Below, one piece after another: positions 53,941 to 61,610 of a stretch of 64,000 bases of DNA. Numbering within the stretch: position 1 is the stretch's first letter; every line of letters starts with the position of its first letter. The stretch is from Flavobacterium frigidimaris. Lineage in GTDB: Bacteria > Bacteroidota > Bacteroidia > Flavobacteriales > Flavobacteriaceae. The notes below the pieces were generated by a model, which searched no databases, had not been told where the DNA came from, and saw only the letters and a program-made list of their open reading frames with translations. The stretch is taken from NCBI GenBank assembly GCA_900129595.1, contig FQWG01000001.1, positions 124,001-188,000 on the forward strand, read 5' to 3'. The position numbers and the translations under genes were made by a program.

Positions 53941-53949
53941 TAAAAGACT

Positions 53950-54031
53950 TTTGTTTTGCAAAACCAAACGAGCAAATTAGCGCTGGCAGCACAAGCTTTT
54001 GAACCATTAACCAGGAGGGAATTAGAAGTTT
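53950..54031 (+). pseudogene. LuxR/MalT-type gene fragment
   Basis: About 25 codons reading NQTSKLALAAQAFEPLTRRELEV, which matches the linker and start of a GerE-type HTH (LTxRExEVL). It stops just before the sensor-kinase stop at 54033. The rest of the HTH is missing and the frame runs into the kinase gene. A decayed 3' gene end next to the two-component system. Confidence 0.5.
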
Positions 54032-54032
54032 A

Positions 54033-55394
54033 TTATACAGGCAGCGTAACTGTAAATGTGGTTCCTTTCCCTACAACAGAAGTAACCTCTATCATACCGT
54101 TATGAAGGCTTATAATTTGTTTCACAACAGACAAACCAATGCCGTAACCATTTTCATAGTTTTTGTTTTTCCCCCTGTAAAACAAATTGTATATCTGTTC
54201 CAGATCTCCTTCGGGGATGCCAATTCCGTTATCAGAAAAGGTTAGTATAATTCTGTCCGCAAAAGCATTTATGTCTACGTGACAGGAATGATCCTCAGAA
54301 TACTTGCAGGCATTTTCCATAATATTCGAAAAGGCGATCTGCAATAAGTAAGGATTGCCGGAGTAATTATAAAAATTGACATCTGTTTCCTCTAAGTTCG
54401 TGTAACTTATCCCTATTCTGTATTTTACATCCTTTTTATTCAGCAGATTTAATTTGGCATCGACCAGAACCTCATCAATTCGGATATTAGACATTTTTAT
54501 TTGTGATCTGTCGTAATTGGCGCGGGCAAAGTCAAGAAGTGCAGTCGAAAGCTGAGAAACATGATTGGCTTCTTCGAGAGCATTGTCGAGTGATACCTTA
54601 TAATCATCAATGGTTTGGTTTAATTCTTTTCCAAGTTCAATTTCAGCAATCAAAATGGAGAGCGGCGTACGAAATTCGTGCGATATTGTGGTGACAAAAT
54701 TTCGATGGTTATTAAAGGATTTCTCTAATCTGTTGAATGTATCATTAAAAGTCTGAGTGAGTTCATAAAGCTCGTCTTTTGCTTTTGGAACTATTATGCG
54801 TTTATTGAGATTATGTTCTGATATGTCCCTGATTTGAAAGATAATATCCTTTAGAGGTTTTAATGTGTAATAAGAAAATCCAAAACCAATTATAAATATC
54901 AATACAATAGAAATAAAATATACATACACTACATTCTCCTTAAAAGCACTGATATGATTGAGACCGGTTACATCTATTGCCCTTCCTACAATATAATATT
55001 CCTTGTTATTGTCTGTATATAAAATACCGCGATACTGGTATTTATTATCTGACCAATTTAGAGATTTGTTCTTTTTTATAGCCTGCAATATTTTTTTGCT
55101 CCCAAGTGGCGGCATATTGTCAGAAAAATAAAGATCAAAGTTGTGATCATAAACGCTTATGTCTGCCTCGTTTAGTACTTTCTTGTTTTTGGTGTGAAGA
55201 AATTTTATAAGTTCTTTATTGATCTGAGCATCAAATATAAACTCGGCACGCCAGGTTATTTTATAATCAAGACGGTCAAAAAATTCATCTCTTCGGTTTT
55301 TTTCAGATACAAAATAGACCGTATACGCAAAAACAAAAAGGATAAAAGCAGTTAATATAGCATAAGCGAGCGCTGTTCTGGTTACTAATTTCAT
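54033..55394 (-). CDS. HAMP sensor histidine kinase
   Basis: A 453-residue membrane kinase. TM1 at about 8-30, a periplasmic sensor of about 125 residues, TM2 near 160-180, HAMP (YYTLKPLKDIIFQIRDISEH). Dimerisation/phosphoacceptor: FVTTISHEFRTPLSILIAEI; N box: IMENACKYSED; G boxes: DNGIGIP and GYGIGLSVVKQ. The stop codon of the response-regulator gene overlaps its start (4 bases). It is expected to phosphorylate that regulator. Confidence 0.93.
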   Translation of the reverse strand: MKLVTRTALAYAILTAFILFVFAYTVYFVSEKNRRDEFFDRLDYKITWRAEFIFDAQINKELIKFLHTKNKKVLNEADISVYDHNFDLYFSDNMPPLGSKKILQAIKKNKSLNWSDNKYQYRGILYTDNNKEYYIVGRAIDVTGLNHISAFKENVVYVYFISIVLIFIIGFGFSYYTLKPLKDIIFQIRDISEHNLNKRIIVPKAKDELYELTQTFNDTFNRLEKSFNNHRNFVTTISHEFRTPLSILIAEIELGKELNQTIDDYKVSLDNALEEANHVSQLSTALLDFARANYDRSQIKMSNIRIDEVLVDAKLNLLNKKDVKYRIGISYTNLEETDVNFYNYSGNPYLLQIAFSNIMENACKYSEDHSCHVDINAFADRIILTFSDNGIGIPEGDLEQIYNLFYRGKNKNYENGYGIGLSVVKQIISLHNGMIEVTSVVGKGTTFTVTLPV

Positions 55395-56080
55395 ATTTTA
55401 CTGCTTAAAATAAACCCCATTCCTACTTTAGTATGAATTAGTTTCTGGTCAAAACCCTTATCAATTTTTTTTCTGAGATAAGCGATATAGACATCAATAT
55501 AATTGGTTCCGGTATCAAAATTATTGCCCCAGACATTATCCGCTATTTCATCCCGTGTCAGTAATCTTTCGGGATTTTGCATCATAAAATGCAGCAGGTT
55601 AAACTCTTTTGGTGTCAGATTAATGGTTACTCCTTCTCTGTAGACAACCTTGGTTCGTTTGTCTAAAACAAGATTATTATAAACAATTTGAGCACCTTCT
55701 TCAGCAGCATTGATTGTGTCATTTTTGCGCTGGAGCAAAGCCTTTACCCTGGCATAAAGTTCGCGTATTTCAAAAGGTTTTACAAGATAATCATCTGCAC
55801 CGGCATCAAAACCTTCAATTTTTTCATCGATAGTTCCCAATGCGGTCAGCATAATTATGGGGATTTTTTTTCCGGAATGGCGGATTTTTTTACAGAAAGT
55901 AATTCCATCCATTCCACCCAGCATAATATCCGTTATAATCAGTTCAAAGTCAATTTTTTCTAAAAGCACAAGTCCTTCCTCTGCTTCTTCTGCAATATAT
56001 ACCTGATATCCCTGACTTTCTAATCCCCGTTTAAGCAATGCAGAAACACGGCTGTTATCTTCCACTATCAACATCTTCAT
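55391..56080 (-). CDS. OmpR/PhoB-family response regulator
   Basis: A 229-residue protein: receiver domain with acidic pocket and phosphoacceptor Asp in LIITDIMLGG (about D51), then K in LVKPFEIREL, and a C-terminal winged HTH (TPKEFNLLHFMMQNPERLLT, AYLRKKIDKGF). It starts the two-gene operon with the sensor kinase. Phased repeats before the divergent porin operon (56217-56258) look like its binding sites. Confidence 0.93.
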   Translation of the reverse strand: MKMLIVEDNSRVSALLKRGLESQGYQVYIAEEAEEGLVLLEKIDFELIITDIMLGGMDGITFCKKIRHSGKKIPIIMLTALGTIDEKIEGFDAGADDYLVKPFEIRELYARVKALLQRKNDTINAAEEGAQIVYNNLVLDKRTKVVYREGVTINLTPKEFNLLHFMMQNPERLLTRDEIADNVWGNNFDTGTNYIDVYIAYLRKKIDKGFDQKLIHTKVGMGFILSSKI

Positions 56081-56216
56081 CTGTAGGCCTTCATTTTTAA
56101 ATTCAATTCAAATTTACGATAATATTTCTCTTTCTAAAAGGCTGGTATAAACCCGGCAATTGGCAAATCTTCAAAACAAAACTGATTATCAATCATTTAA
56201 ACTCAAAACAAAGCTT

Positions 56217-56258
56217 TTTCTAATAACATTCTATAGCCTTTCTAATACTTTTCTAATA
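56217..56258. promoter_or_regulatory. three phased TTTCTAATA repeats (response regulator sites)
   Basis: TTTCTAATA starts at 56217, 56239 and 56250. The spacings are 22 and 11 bases, so all lie on one face of the DNA. They end 21 bases before the -7 box of the porin operon. OmpR-family regulators bind such direct repeats. Confidence 0.65.
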
Positions 56259-56279
56259 CCCGTAAAGCCATGCTGAATC

Positions 56280-56287
56280 TACCTTTG
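56280..56287 (+). promoter_or_regulatory. -7 box of the porin operon
   Basis: TACCTTTG matches TAnnTTTG, 56 bases before the ATG at 56344. The repeats upstream replace a -33 box, as at activator-dependent promoters. Confidence 0.6.
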
Positions 56288-56343
56288 TCCTGTCAAAAAC
56301 AAGTAGTAATTGCTACTAAACAAAATGTAAATTTTAACTCAAC

Positions 56344-57672
56344 ATGAAAACAGGTTATTTAAAAATTGGGATATGCACCGCGTTGTTAACCGGAGCAATA
56401 CATACCGTAAGTGCCCAAAAAAAGAACGATTTTGGAAACCCTACATTAACGCATTATCTCAACGACGAAAAAACGCGCTCAATCTCTTTTAGCGGTTATG
56501 CCGAATTATGGGCACGTTATGCAGAACTTAATCCGGGAAGTCTTGTAAACGGTGAACAGGTGAATAGTATTTCGGATTTATCTTTACGAAGAGTCCGCGT
56601 AAAAATGGCCTATCAGCCTACAGAGAATTTTACGTTTGTATTGCAGGGTGGTTTAACAAATGTAAACGTAGCTTCTAAAACAACACCTACATTTGAACTT
56701 TTAGATGCTTACGCCGAATATAAATTTAATGATATCATTTCAGCCGGTGCAGGACGATCTACATGGAGAGGATTATCGAGATTTACTACAGGGCCTTTGA
56801 ACACATTATTATACGATTTGCCGTCTTATGCCACGGGAAATGCAGGTATATCTGACGAAACTGTACGGGAACTGAGTGTTTATGCAAAAGGGCAAATAGG
56901 CAAGTTAGATTATCGTTTGGTGATTGCAGATCCTTATACCAATGTCAGCACTGATCCGCAGTATAATGTGGCGACATTTAGTAAAACGCATCCGAACAAA
57001 GATTATTCAGGTTATTTTAAATATGAGTTTTTTGAATCCGAAAATAATTCATCTCCATTTCATTCCGGAACGTATAGCGGTAAAAAGAAAGTACTTGCTT
57101 TAGGAGCGGGATTCGAATACATGCACAATGCATTATGGCACTTAGACGAAACAAAGACTACCATTAATGACGATGAGAAAAGCTTTGCTGTTGACGTTTT
57201 CTATGATACGCCAATCAACAAAGAACGCGGTACCTCTTTTAGTGCTTATGCCATGGCTATGAATAATAATTATGGTCCTAACTATGTGCGTTATTCCGGT
57301 GTGAGCAATCCTGCAAGTGGCGTAAATACTTCTCAAAGCAGTCTTAACGGTGCCGGTAATAACTCACCTGTGATAGGAACCGGTAATACGTATTATGTAC
57401 AAATTGGCGGTACGCTACCCTACTTCAACAAAGACAAAAGCAATGTGCAGTTACAGCCGGCGGCAAGTGTCATGCTTTCTGATCTCGACGGACTTCACGA
57501 TAAGGCTTTGACTTATGACGCGGGTGTATCATTATTAATGAACGGTATGTCATCAAGGCTGACGGTTGATGCTCAGAATCGTCCAATCTATGCTTTAAAT
57601 AATGTTGGTCAGGCCGATGTATCAGACCGAAAATGGCAGTTTGTTCTAAAATACAGAATCGACTTTAATTAA
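56344..57672 (+). CDS. outer membrane porin
   Basis: A 442-residue outer-membrane beta-barrel with a signal peptide ending near HTVSAQ. Amphipathic strands alternate throughout: FSGYAELWARYAELNP, LSLRRVRVKMAYQPTENFTF, DYSGYFKYEFFES and a terminal aromatic strand (KWQFVLKYRIDFN). It resembles Bacteroidota phosphate-selective-type porins, but specificity cannot be read. First gene of an operon with the Dabb and cupin proteins, 264 bases from the divergent two-component genes. Confidence 0.82.
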   Translation: MKTGYLKIGICTALLTGAIHTVSAQKKNDFGNPTLTHYLNDEKTRSISFSGYAELWARYAELNPGSLVNGEQVNSISDLSLRRVRVKMAYQPTENFTFVLQGGLTNVNVASKTTPTFELLDAYAEYKFNDIISAGAGRSTWRGLSRFTTGPLNTLLYDLPSYATGNAGISDETVRELSVYAKGQIGKLDYRLVIADPYTNVSTDPQYNVATFSKTHPNKDYSGYFKYEFFESENNSSPFHSGTYSGKKKVLALGAGFEYMHNALWHLDETKTTINDDEKSFAVDVFYDTPINKERGTSFSAYAMAMNNNYGPNYVRYSGVSNPASGVNTSQSSLNGAGNNSPVIGTGNTYYVQIGGTLPYFNKDKSNVQLQPAASVMLSDLDGLHDKALTYDAGVSLLMNGMSSRLTVDAQNRPIYALNNVGQADVSDRKWQFVLKYRIDFN

Positions 57673-57683
57673 AATCTATTATT

Positions 57684-58103
57684 ATGAAACGAAGAAATTT
57701 TATTATTACATCAGCCAGTGCAGGAGCACTTGCGCTTGTGGGGGAAAATGTATTGGCAAAACCTGTAAATGAAACAGCCTCGAAAACTAAAACAGTTTAT
57801 TTTCACTATCTGTTATTTTGGCTTAAGCCTGAACTTACACTGGCTCAGGTAAAGGATTTTCAGAACTTTTTTGAAGGCCTTAAAAAACTGCCTTACGTAA
57901 AAAATGTACGTTATGGCGGGCCTGCAAATTCTACTCCAAGGCCGGTCATGGACAATTCTTTTACTTATAATGCTTCGATGGAATTTGATTCTCTTGAAGA
58001 TTTAGAAACCTACGGAAAGCTTGACGGACATCTTGCTTTAGTCGCAAAATACAAACCATTTTTTAATAAAATGATGGTTCACGATTCAGTATACAATCAA
58101 TAA
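57684..58103 (+). CDS. Dabb-family protein with Tat-like signal
   Basis: A 139-residue protein. Its N-terminus MKRRNFIITSASAGALALVG resembles a Tat signal but has KRR-N in place of the usual RR-x-F-L pattern. The body is a ferredoxin-like Dabb domain: FHYLLFWLKPELTLAQVKDF, VRYGGPANSTPRPV, FDSLEDLETYGKLDGHLALV. Dabb proteins are small stress-linked or enzyme-like dimers. It starts 12 bases after the porin stop. Confidence 0.85.
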   Translation: MKRRNFIITSASAGALALVGENVLAKPVNETASKTKTVYFHYLLFWLKPELTLAQVKDFQNFFEGLKKLPYVKNVRYGGPANSTPRPVMDNSFTYNASMEFDSLEDLETYGKLDGHLALVAKYKPFFNKMMVHDSVYNQ

Positions 58104-58133
58104 AAAAATAGTACTTTTAAATTAATATCAAAA

Positions 58134-58607
58134 ATGAAAAATTTAGTAAAAGGATTTATCCTAATTTTGGCTATCATGTCAGTAAACAGCAATAACGCAC
58201 AAGAACACAAAAAAGTTTCGGTAAAAGTTATGGAAAAAGAACCTGAAATTACTGCTTACCGTCTTATCAATAATCCTGACGGTACCTGTGCATTCGAAAA
58301 AGGTACTATTCCGTCCTTAAAACACATGAATACTGCCACATTCTGGTACAGCAATAAAACAGAAGAATGGGAAAAAAATGCACATCCGGCGCCAAGAAAA
58401 CAATATGTAATAACCGTAAAAGGCAAAATCAGATTTAAAGTTTCTGACGGAAGCACTTTTATTATAGAGCCAGGTGTAGTATTACTTGCCGAAGATCTTA
58501 AAGGAAAAGGACATAGCTGGGATATGGTAGACAGCGATGTTTGGGAAAGACTATACATTCCGATTACTGAAAATTCAGATGATCTTTTTGTACCTGAATC
58601 GAAATAA
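58134..58607 (+). CDS. secreted cupin-like protein
   Basis: A 157-residue exported protein (signal near NNAQ, residue 22). The core has TATFWYSNKTEEWEKNAHPA, QYVITVKGKIRFKVSDGSTF and IIEPGVVLLAEDLKGKGHSW, the double-stranded helix pattern of a cupin; the metal-ligand His pattern is only partly present (HP and GHSW). Last gene of the porin-Dabb-cupin operon, before R1 copy 8. The ligand is unknown. Confidence 0.8.
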   Translation: MKNLVKGFILILAIMSVNSNNAQEHKKVSVKVMEKEPEITAYRLINNPDGTCAFEKGTIPSLKHMNTATFWYSNKTEEWEKNAHPAPRKQYVITVKGKIRFKVSDGSTFIIEPGVVLLAEDLKGKGHSWDMVDSDVWERLYIPITENSDDLFVPESK

Positions 58608-58642
58608 GCTTAGATACTAATTTTAGTGTATCGATTTACGGA

Positions 58643-58725
58643 TCCAACTAAAAATAGGTAGATCTAATAAAGGTTACAAAACCAAAATCCCATTTCGTTT
58701 ATCTACACGAAATGGGATTTTTTTA
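58643..58725 (+). repeat. R1 dispersed repeat, copy 8, with bidirectional terminator
   Basis: A shortened R1 end (GTTACAAAACC) is joined to a 15-bp hairpin AAAATCCCATTTCGT with ACGAAATGGGATTTT and a T-run. Convergent position between the porin operon and the HpnZ-like gene. Confidence 0.7.
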
Positions 58726-58740
58726 TGAATTTTACTTGTC

Positions 58741-59826
58741 TTAAATTGTTATTAAAACCCTGTAAGGTTTATGTTTAATGGCATACTGAAATGCTTTTCC
58801 TGTCTCTTGCAATGGGAATTCTTTCTCAACAAAAGTACCAAAAGGATAATCGGTAAAATGATCTTCAAAGAAATTTACTGCGTTGATAAAATCTTCATAA
58901 TTATAATTGTGCATTCCTTTAATACTTAACAATTTCCGAATCATTACTTCCGGATTTATTTCGATATTTTCAGTTGGCGTTACGGCACCTATCCAGATAT
59001 GCTGTGCTCCAGTTGCACTAAACTGCAAACCTGTTTTTATGGCATCAACAGAACCGCTCATGTCTATGACAACATCAAATCCATTTTTATAAAATTTAGA
59101 AGTTATCGCGCTAAGTTCTTCAATAGGATTTAAACTATTGTAAACAGTATCAGCACCAAAAGATTTACTTTTTTCCAATCGTGTGTCATCAATATCGAGT
59201 ATTGTAACAGTTGCCGCTTTTTTCTGTTTGGCAATCGCAGAAGCAATCAAACCCAAAACTCCGGCACCCAAAATCAACACATTTTTATTTTCGATCTGGT
59301 CAATTAAGCGATGAGCGGCCATTGCTGTAGCTCCCGCACAATTGATTATGGGAGCAAATTTCTCATCGACTGATAATGGCACTTTTAAAATTCCCGTTCC
59401 TTTTTTTAAAACACAATGCGTACCTAATCCTCCGTTGAATTTTTCTTTCTCCGTAAACTGAACATGACCGTATTTAAATAAACTTGCCGACTTTTGAGGC
59501 ATTTTATCTTTTACGAATTCATCACTTTCTGTTGCTGCAAATATGGTCCAGGTAATCAGATCGCCCGCTTTTAAGATATTTCCGTTTAAATCATAAAAAA
59601 GTTCGTTTTGTGCCAATTCCAGAATTTCTCCCACAATTTCATGCCCCAAAACAATTGGCGAAGGTTCTTTTCGCCTTCCTGTAAAGGTGTGCAGATCGCT
59701 GCCGCACAAAGTCGTATATTTATTTTTTACTAAAATTTCGCCTTTTTGTAAGGTTGGCAAAGCCGTATATTCGGGAAGAATGCTGCCGTTTTTTTCATTA
59801 AACAGCATAACGCATGAACTACACAT
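58741..59826 (-). CDS. zinc-dependent MDR dehydrogenase (HpnZ-like)
   Basis: A 361-residue alcohol-dehydrogenase-type protein resembling the phosphonate-associated alcohol dehydrogenase group: CGSDLHTFTGRRKEPSPIVL, GHEIVGEILEL, and ILGAGVLGLIASAIAKQK for NAD binding. Catalytic Zn ligands are C38 in LCGSDLH and H60 in GHEIVG, and a following Cys or Glu; the structural-Zn cysteines are absent. Its start overlaps the PhoD gene by 8 bases. Together with PhoD and the TonB receptor it suggests phosphonate or phosphoester use, which is inference. Confidence 0.85.
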   Translation of the reverse strand: MCSSCVMLFNEKNGSILPEYTALPTLQKGEILVKNKYTTLCGSDLHTFTGRRKEPSPIVLGHEIVGEILELAQNELFYDLNGNILKAGDLITWTIFAATESDEFVKDKMPQKSASLFKYGHVQFTEKEKFNGGLGTHCVLKKGTGILKVPLSVDEKFAPIINCAGATAMAAHRLIDQIENKNVLILGAGVLGLIASAIAKQKKAATVTILDIDDTRLEKSKSFGADTVYNSLNPIEELSAITSKFYKNGFDVVIDMSGSVDAIKTGLQFSATGAQHIWIGAVTPTENIEINPEVMIRKLLSIKGMHNYNYEDFINAVNFFEDHFTDYPFGTFVEKEFPLQETGKAFQYAIKHKPYRVLITI

Positions 59827-61333
59827 TTTTCTTTAATTTATTTGAGTTATCGATGATAAAATCGGGTCCTTGTCTTTCTTTACTGTCTCTCAACAGTATA
59901 TCTTCATTAAACTTGTAACTAATGCTGATTTGTTTTTTAGTCACATTTAAAATAAAATATCCGTGAGCTGCAACATCATTATATACCATATGCGGATTAA
60001 GCTTGTACAACAATTTGCTCTTTTTTGCGATTTGCTCGCTGGTAAGACGATCATCATTTTTTGATGTTATAGACGGAGTCAAAAATTCCCAGGCAACAAG
60101 CTTATTCTTAGTTGATGCATCCGGTGAATTCAATTCTAAAACATGACTCTGGTGATGATCTCCGGTTAAGATAATAGGTGGATTTTTTAAACCTTCAAAA
60201 ACTTCAATCAATTGATCTCTCTGATACGGATATCCTGTCCACCAGTCTTCTTCTTTTATACTTTCCTCTTTTTTGCTTTTATATCCGGTAAACATGACCT
60301 GATTGACAAGGAAATTCCATCTGGCATCACTCTCTTTTAATTCCTCTGATAAATGATCAAACTGCTTTTTTGAAATCATTTTTCTCTGCGTACTCAATTT
60401 CTGAGGATCATTACTCAAAAGCTGTTTGTCTCTTCCGTCCAGTCGTTCTTCGAGGAAAAAGAAATTTGCATCTTTTCCTATTTTTATCGAACGGATCATT
60501 TCGCTGGTCGACTTGGCTCTTACCGGCATCCATTCAAAATAAGCCTGTACTGCCGCCGCACTTCTGTCACTCCAGCTTCCTTCGTTGCTCTGATGATTTT
60601 TAGCTCCGCCGAAATAAGCATTATTGGCCAGTTCGTGATCGTCCCAAATACAAATAAAAGATTTGGTTCTGTGCGCCTTTTGAAGCTCTTTGTCTTTACG
60701 ATAAAGCGCATATCTTTTTCTGTAATCGGTTAAGGAAATAAGTTCATGAAGCGGATCGTTCAGTCGGTTGCTTTCTTCCAGAAATTCTTTGTTGCAATAT
60801 TGTCCTGTACCGTATTCATAAATATAATCGCCTAAATGAAATACATAATCAATCTCGGGATTGTCAGCAATATGGCGGAACGATGTAAAATAACCGTCTT
60901 CGTAATTGTTACAGCTGATCACCGCAATCTTCAGCGCATTTAAAAGCGAAATTGGCAAGGTTTTACAAATTCCAATATCAGAAATTGTTTCCTTGTATAT
61001 AAACCTGTAAAAGTAAACCGCATTACTTTCAAGTCCTGCTACATCAACTTTTACCGTATAATCTCTTTCCTGAGATGTTGTGATTAAGCCTCTCTTAATT
61101 ATATTTTTAAAAGCTGCATCATTGGCAACCTGCCATTCGACATTGCATTCTCCCGAGTTTACCACATTAATATGAGTCCATATTATTACAGCATCAATTG
61201 TTGGGTCTCCTGAAGCCACACCATGAATAAAATATTTGTTTTCATGATGCGCAAATATTGAAAATACTTTTACAGGAAATAGCAGCGGAATCATCCCGAG
61301 CATGGATCTTTTTACAAAGTTTCTTCTGTTCAT
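59819..61333 (-). CDS. PhoD-like alkaline phosphatase/phosphodiesterase
   Basis: A 504-residue metallophosphatase. The N-terminal signal (NRRNFVKRSMLGMIPLLF) is twin-arginine-like. VASGDPTIDAVIIWTHI begins the PhoD N-terminal domain; the metal motifs are FHLGDYIYEYG, CIWDDHELANNAYFGG, LTGDHHQSHV and WEFLTPSI. PhoD enzymes cleave phosphomono- and diesters extracellularly or in the periplasm, using Fe and Ca. Upstream of the HpnZ-like gene on the same strand with overlapping ends, and downstream of the TonB receptor. Confidence 0.92.
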   Translation of the reverse strand: MNRRNFVKRSMLGMIPLLFPVKVFSIFAHHENKYFIHGVASGDPTIDAVIIWTHINVVNSGECNVEWQVANDAAFKNIIKRGLITTSQERDYTVKVDVAGLESNAVYFYRFIYKETISDIGICKTLPISLLNALKIAVISCNNYEDGYFTSFRHIADNPEIDYVFHLGDYIYEYGTGQYCNKEFLEESNRLNDPLHELISLTDYRKRYALYRKDKELQKAHRTKSFICIWDDHELANNAYFGGAKNHQSNEGSWSDRSAAAVQAYFEWMPVRAKSTSEMIRSIKIGKDANFFFLEERLDGRDKQLLSNDPQKLSTQRKMISKKQFDHLSEELKESDARWNFLVNQVMFTGYKSKKEESIKEEDWWTGYPYQRDQLIEVFEGLKNPPIILTGDHHQSHVLELNSPDASTKNKLVAWEFLTPSITSKNDDRLTSEQIAKKSKLLYKLNPHMVYNDVAAHGYFILNVTKKQISISYKFNEDILLRDSKERQGPDFIIDNSNKLKKNV

Positions 61334-61610
61334 CTTATTTTATATAAAGCACAATAGTACTACTTGAATGTTAACTGTATGTTTACTAATTATTAAAAAC
61401 AACCCGTTGGATGATGTCATTAAGTTAAAGCTTAGAAAAAAAATAATCTCGCAAAGGCGCTAAGACGCAAAGTTCAAACACAATATTATCATTACGGTCC
61501 CGAAGCCCCGAAGAGAAATCCTCACGAGAAGCTCGACAAAGATTGGATTTGCGTAGCAAAGCTATGTTCCTATGTGTTTAATTAAATTTTTATGGGTTGT
61601 AATAAACAAG
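61334..61610. repeat. intergenic repeat fragments
   Basis: Contains CTCGCAAAGGCGCTAAGACG at about 61448, a sequence common between Bacteroidota genes, then a CCCGAAGCCCCGAAGAG unit near 61500 and the tail CTATGTTCCTATGTGTTTAA, an R3-like end, at about 61561. No ORF. Confidence 0.5.

Noticed and set aside
53040..54031. Horizontal transfer of the Lrp/EamA region
   Set aside because: Base composition and promoter boxes match the surrounding genes; the LuxR fragment alone is weak evidence.
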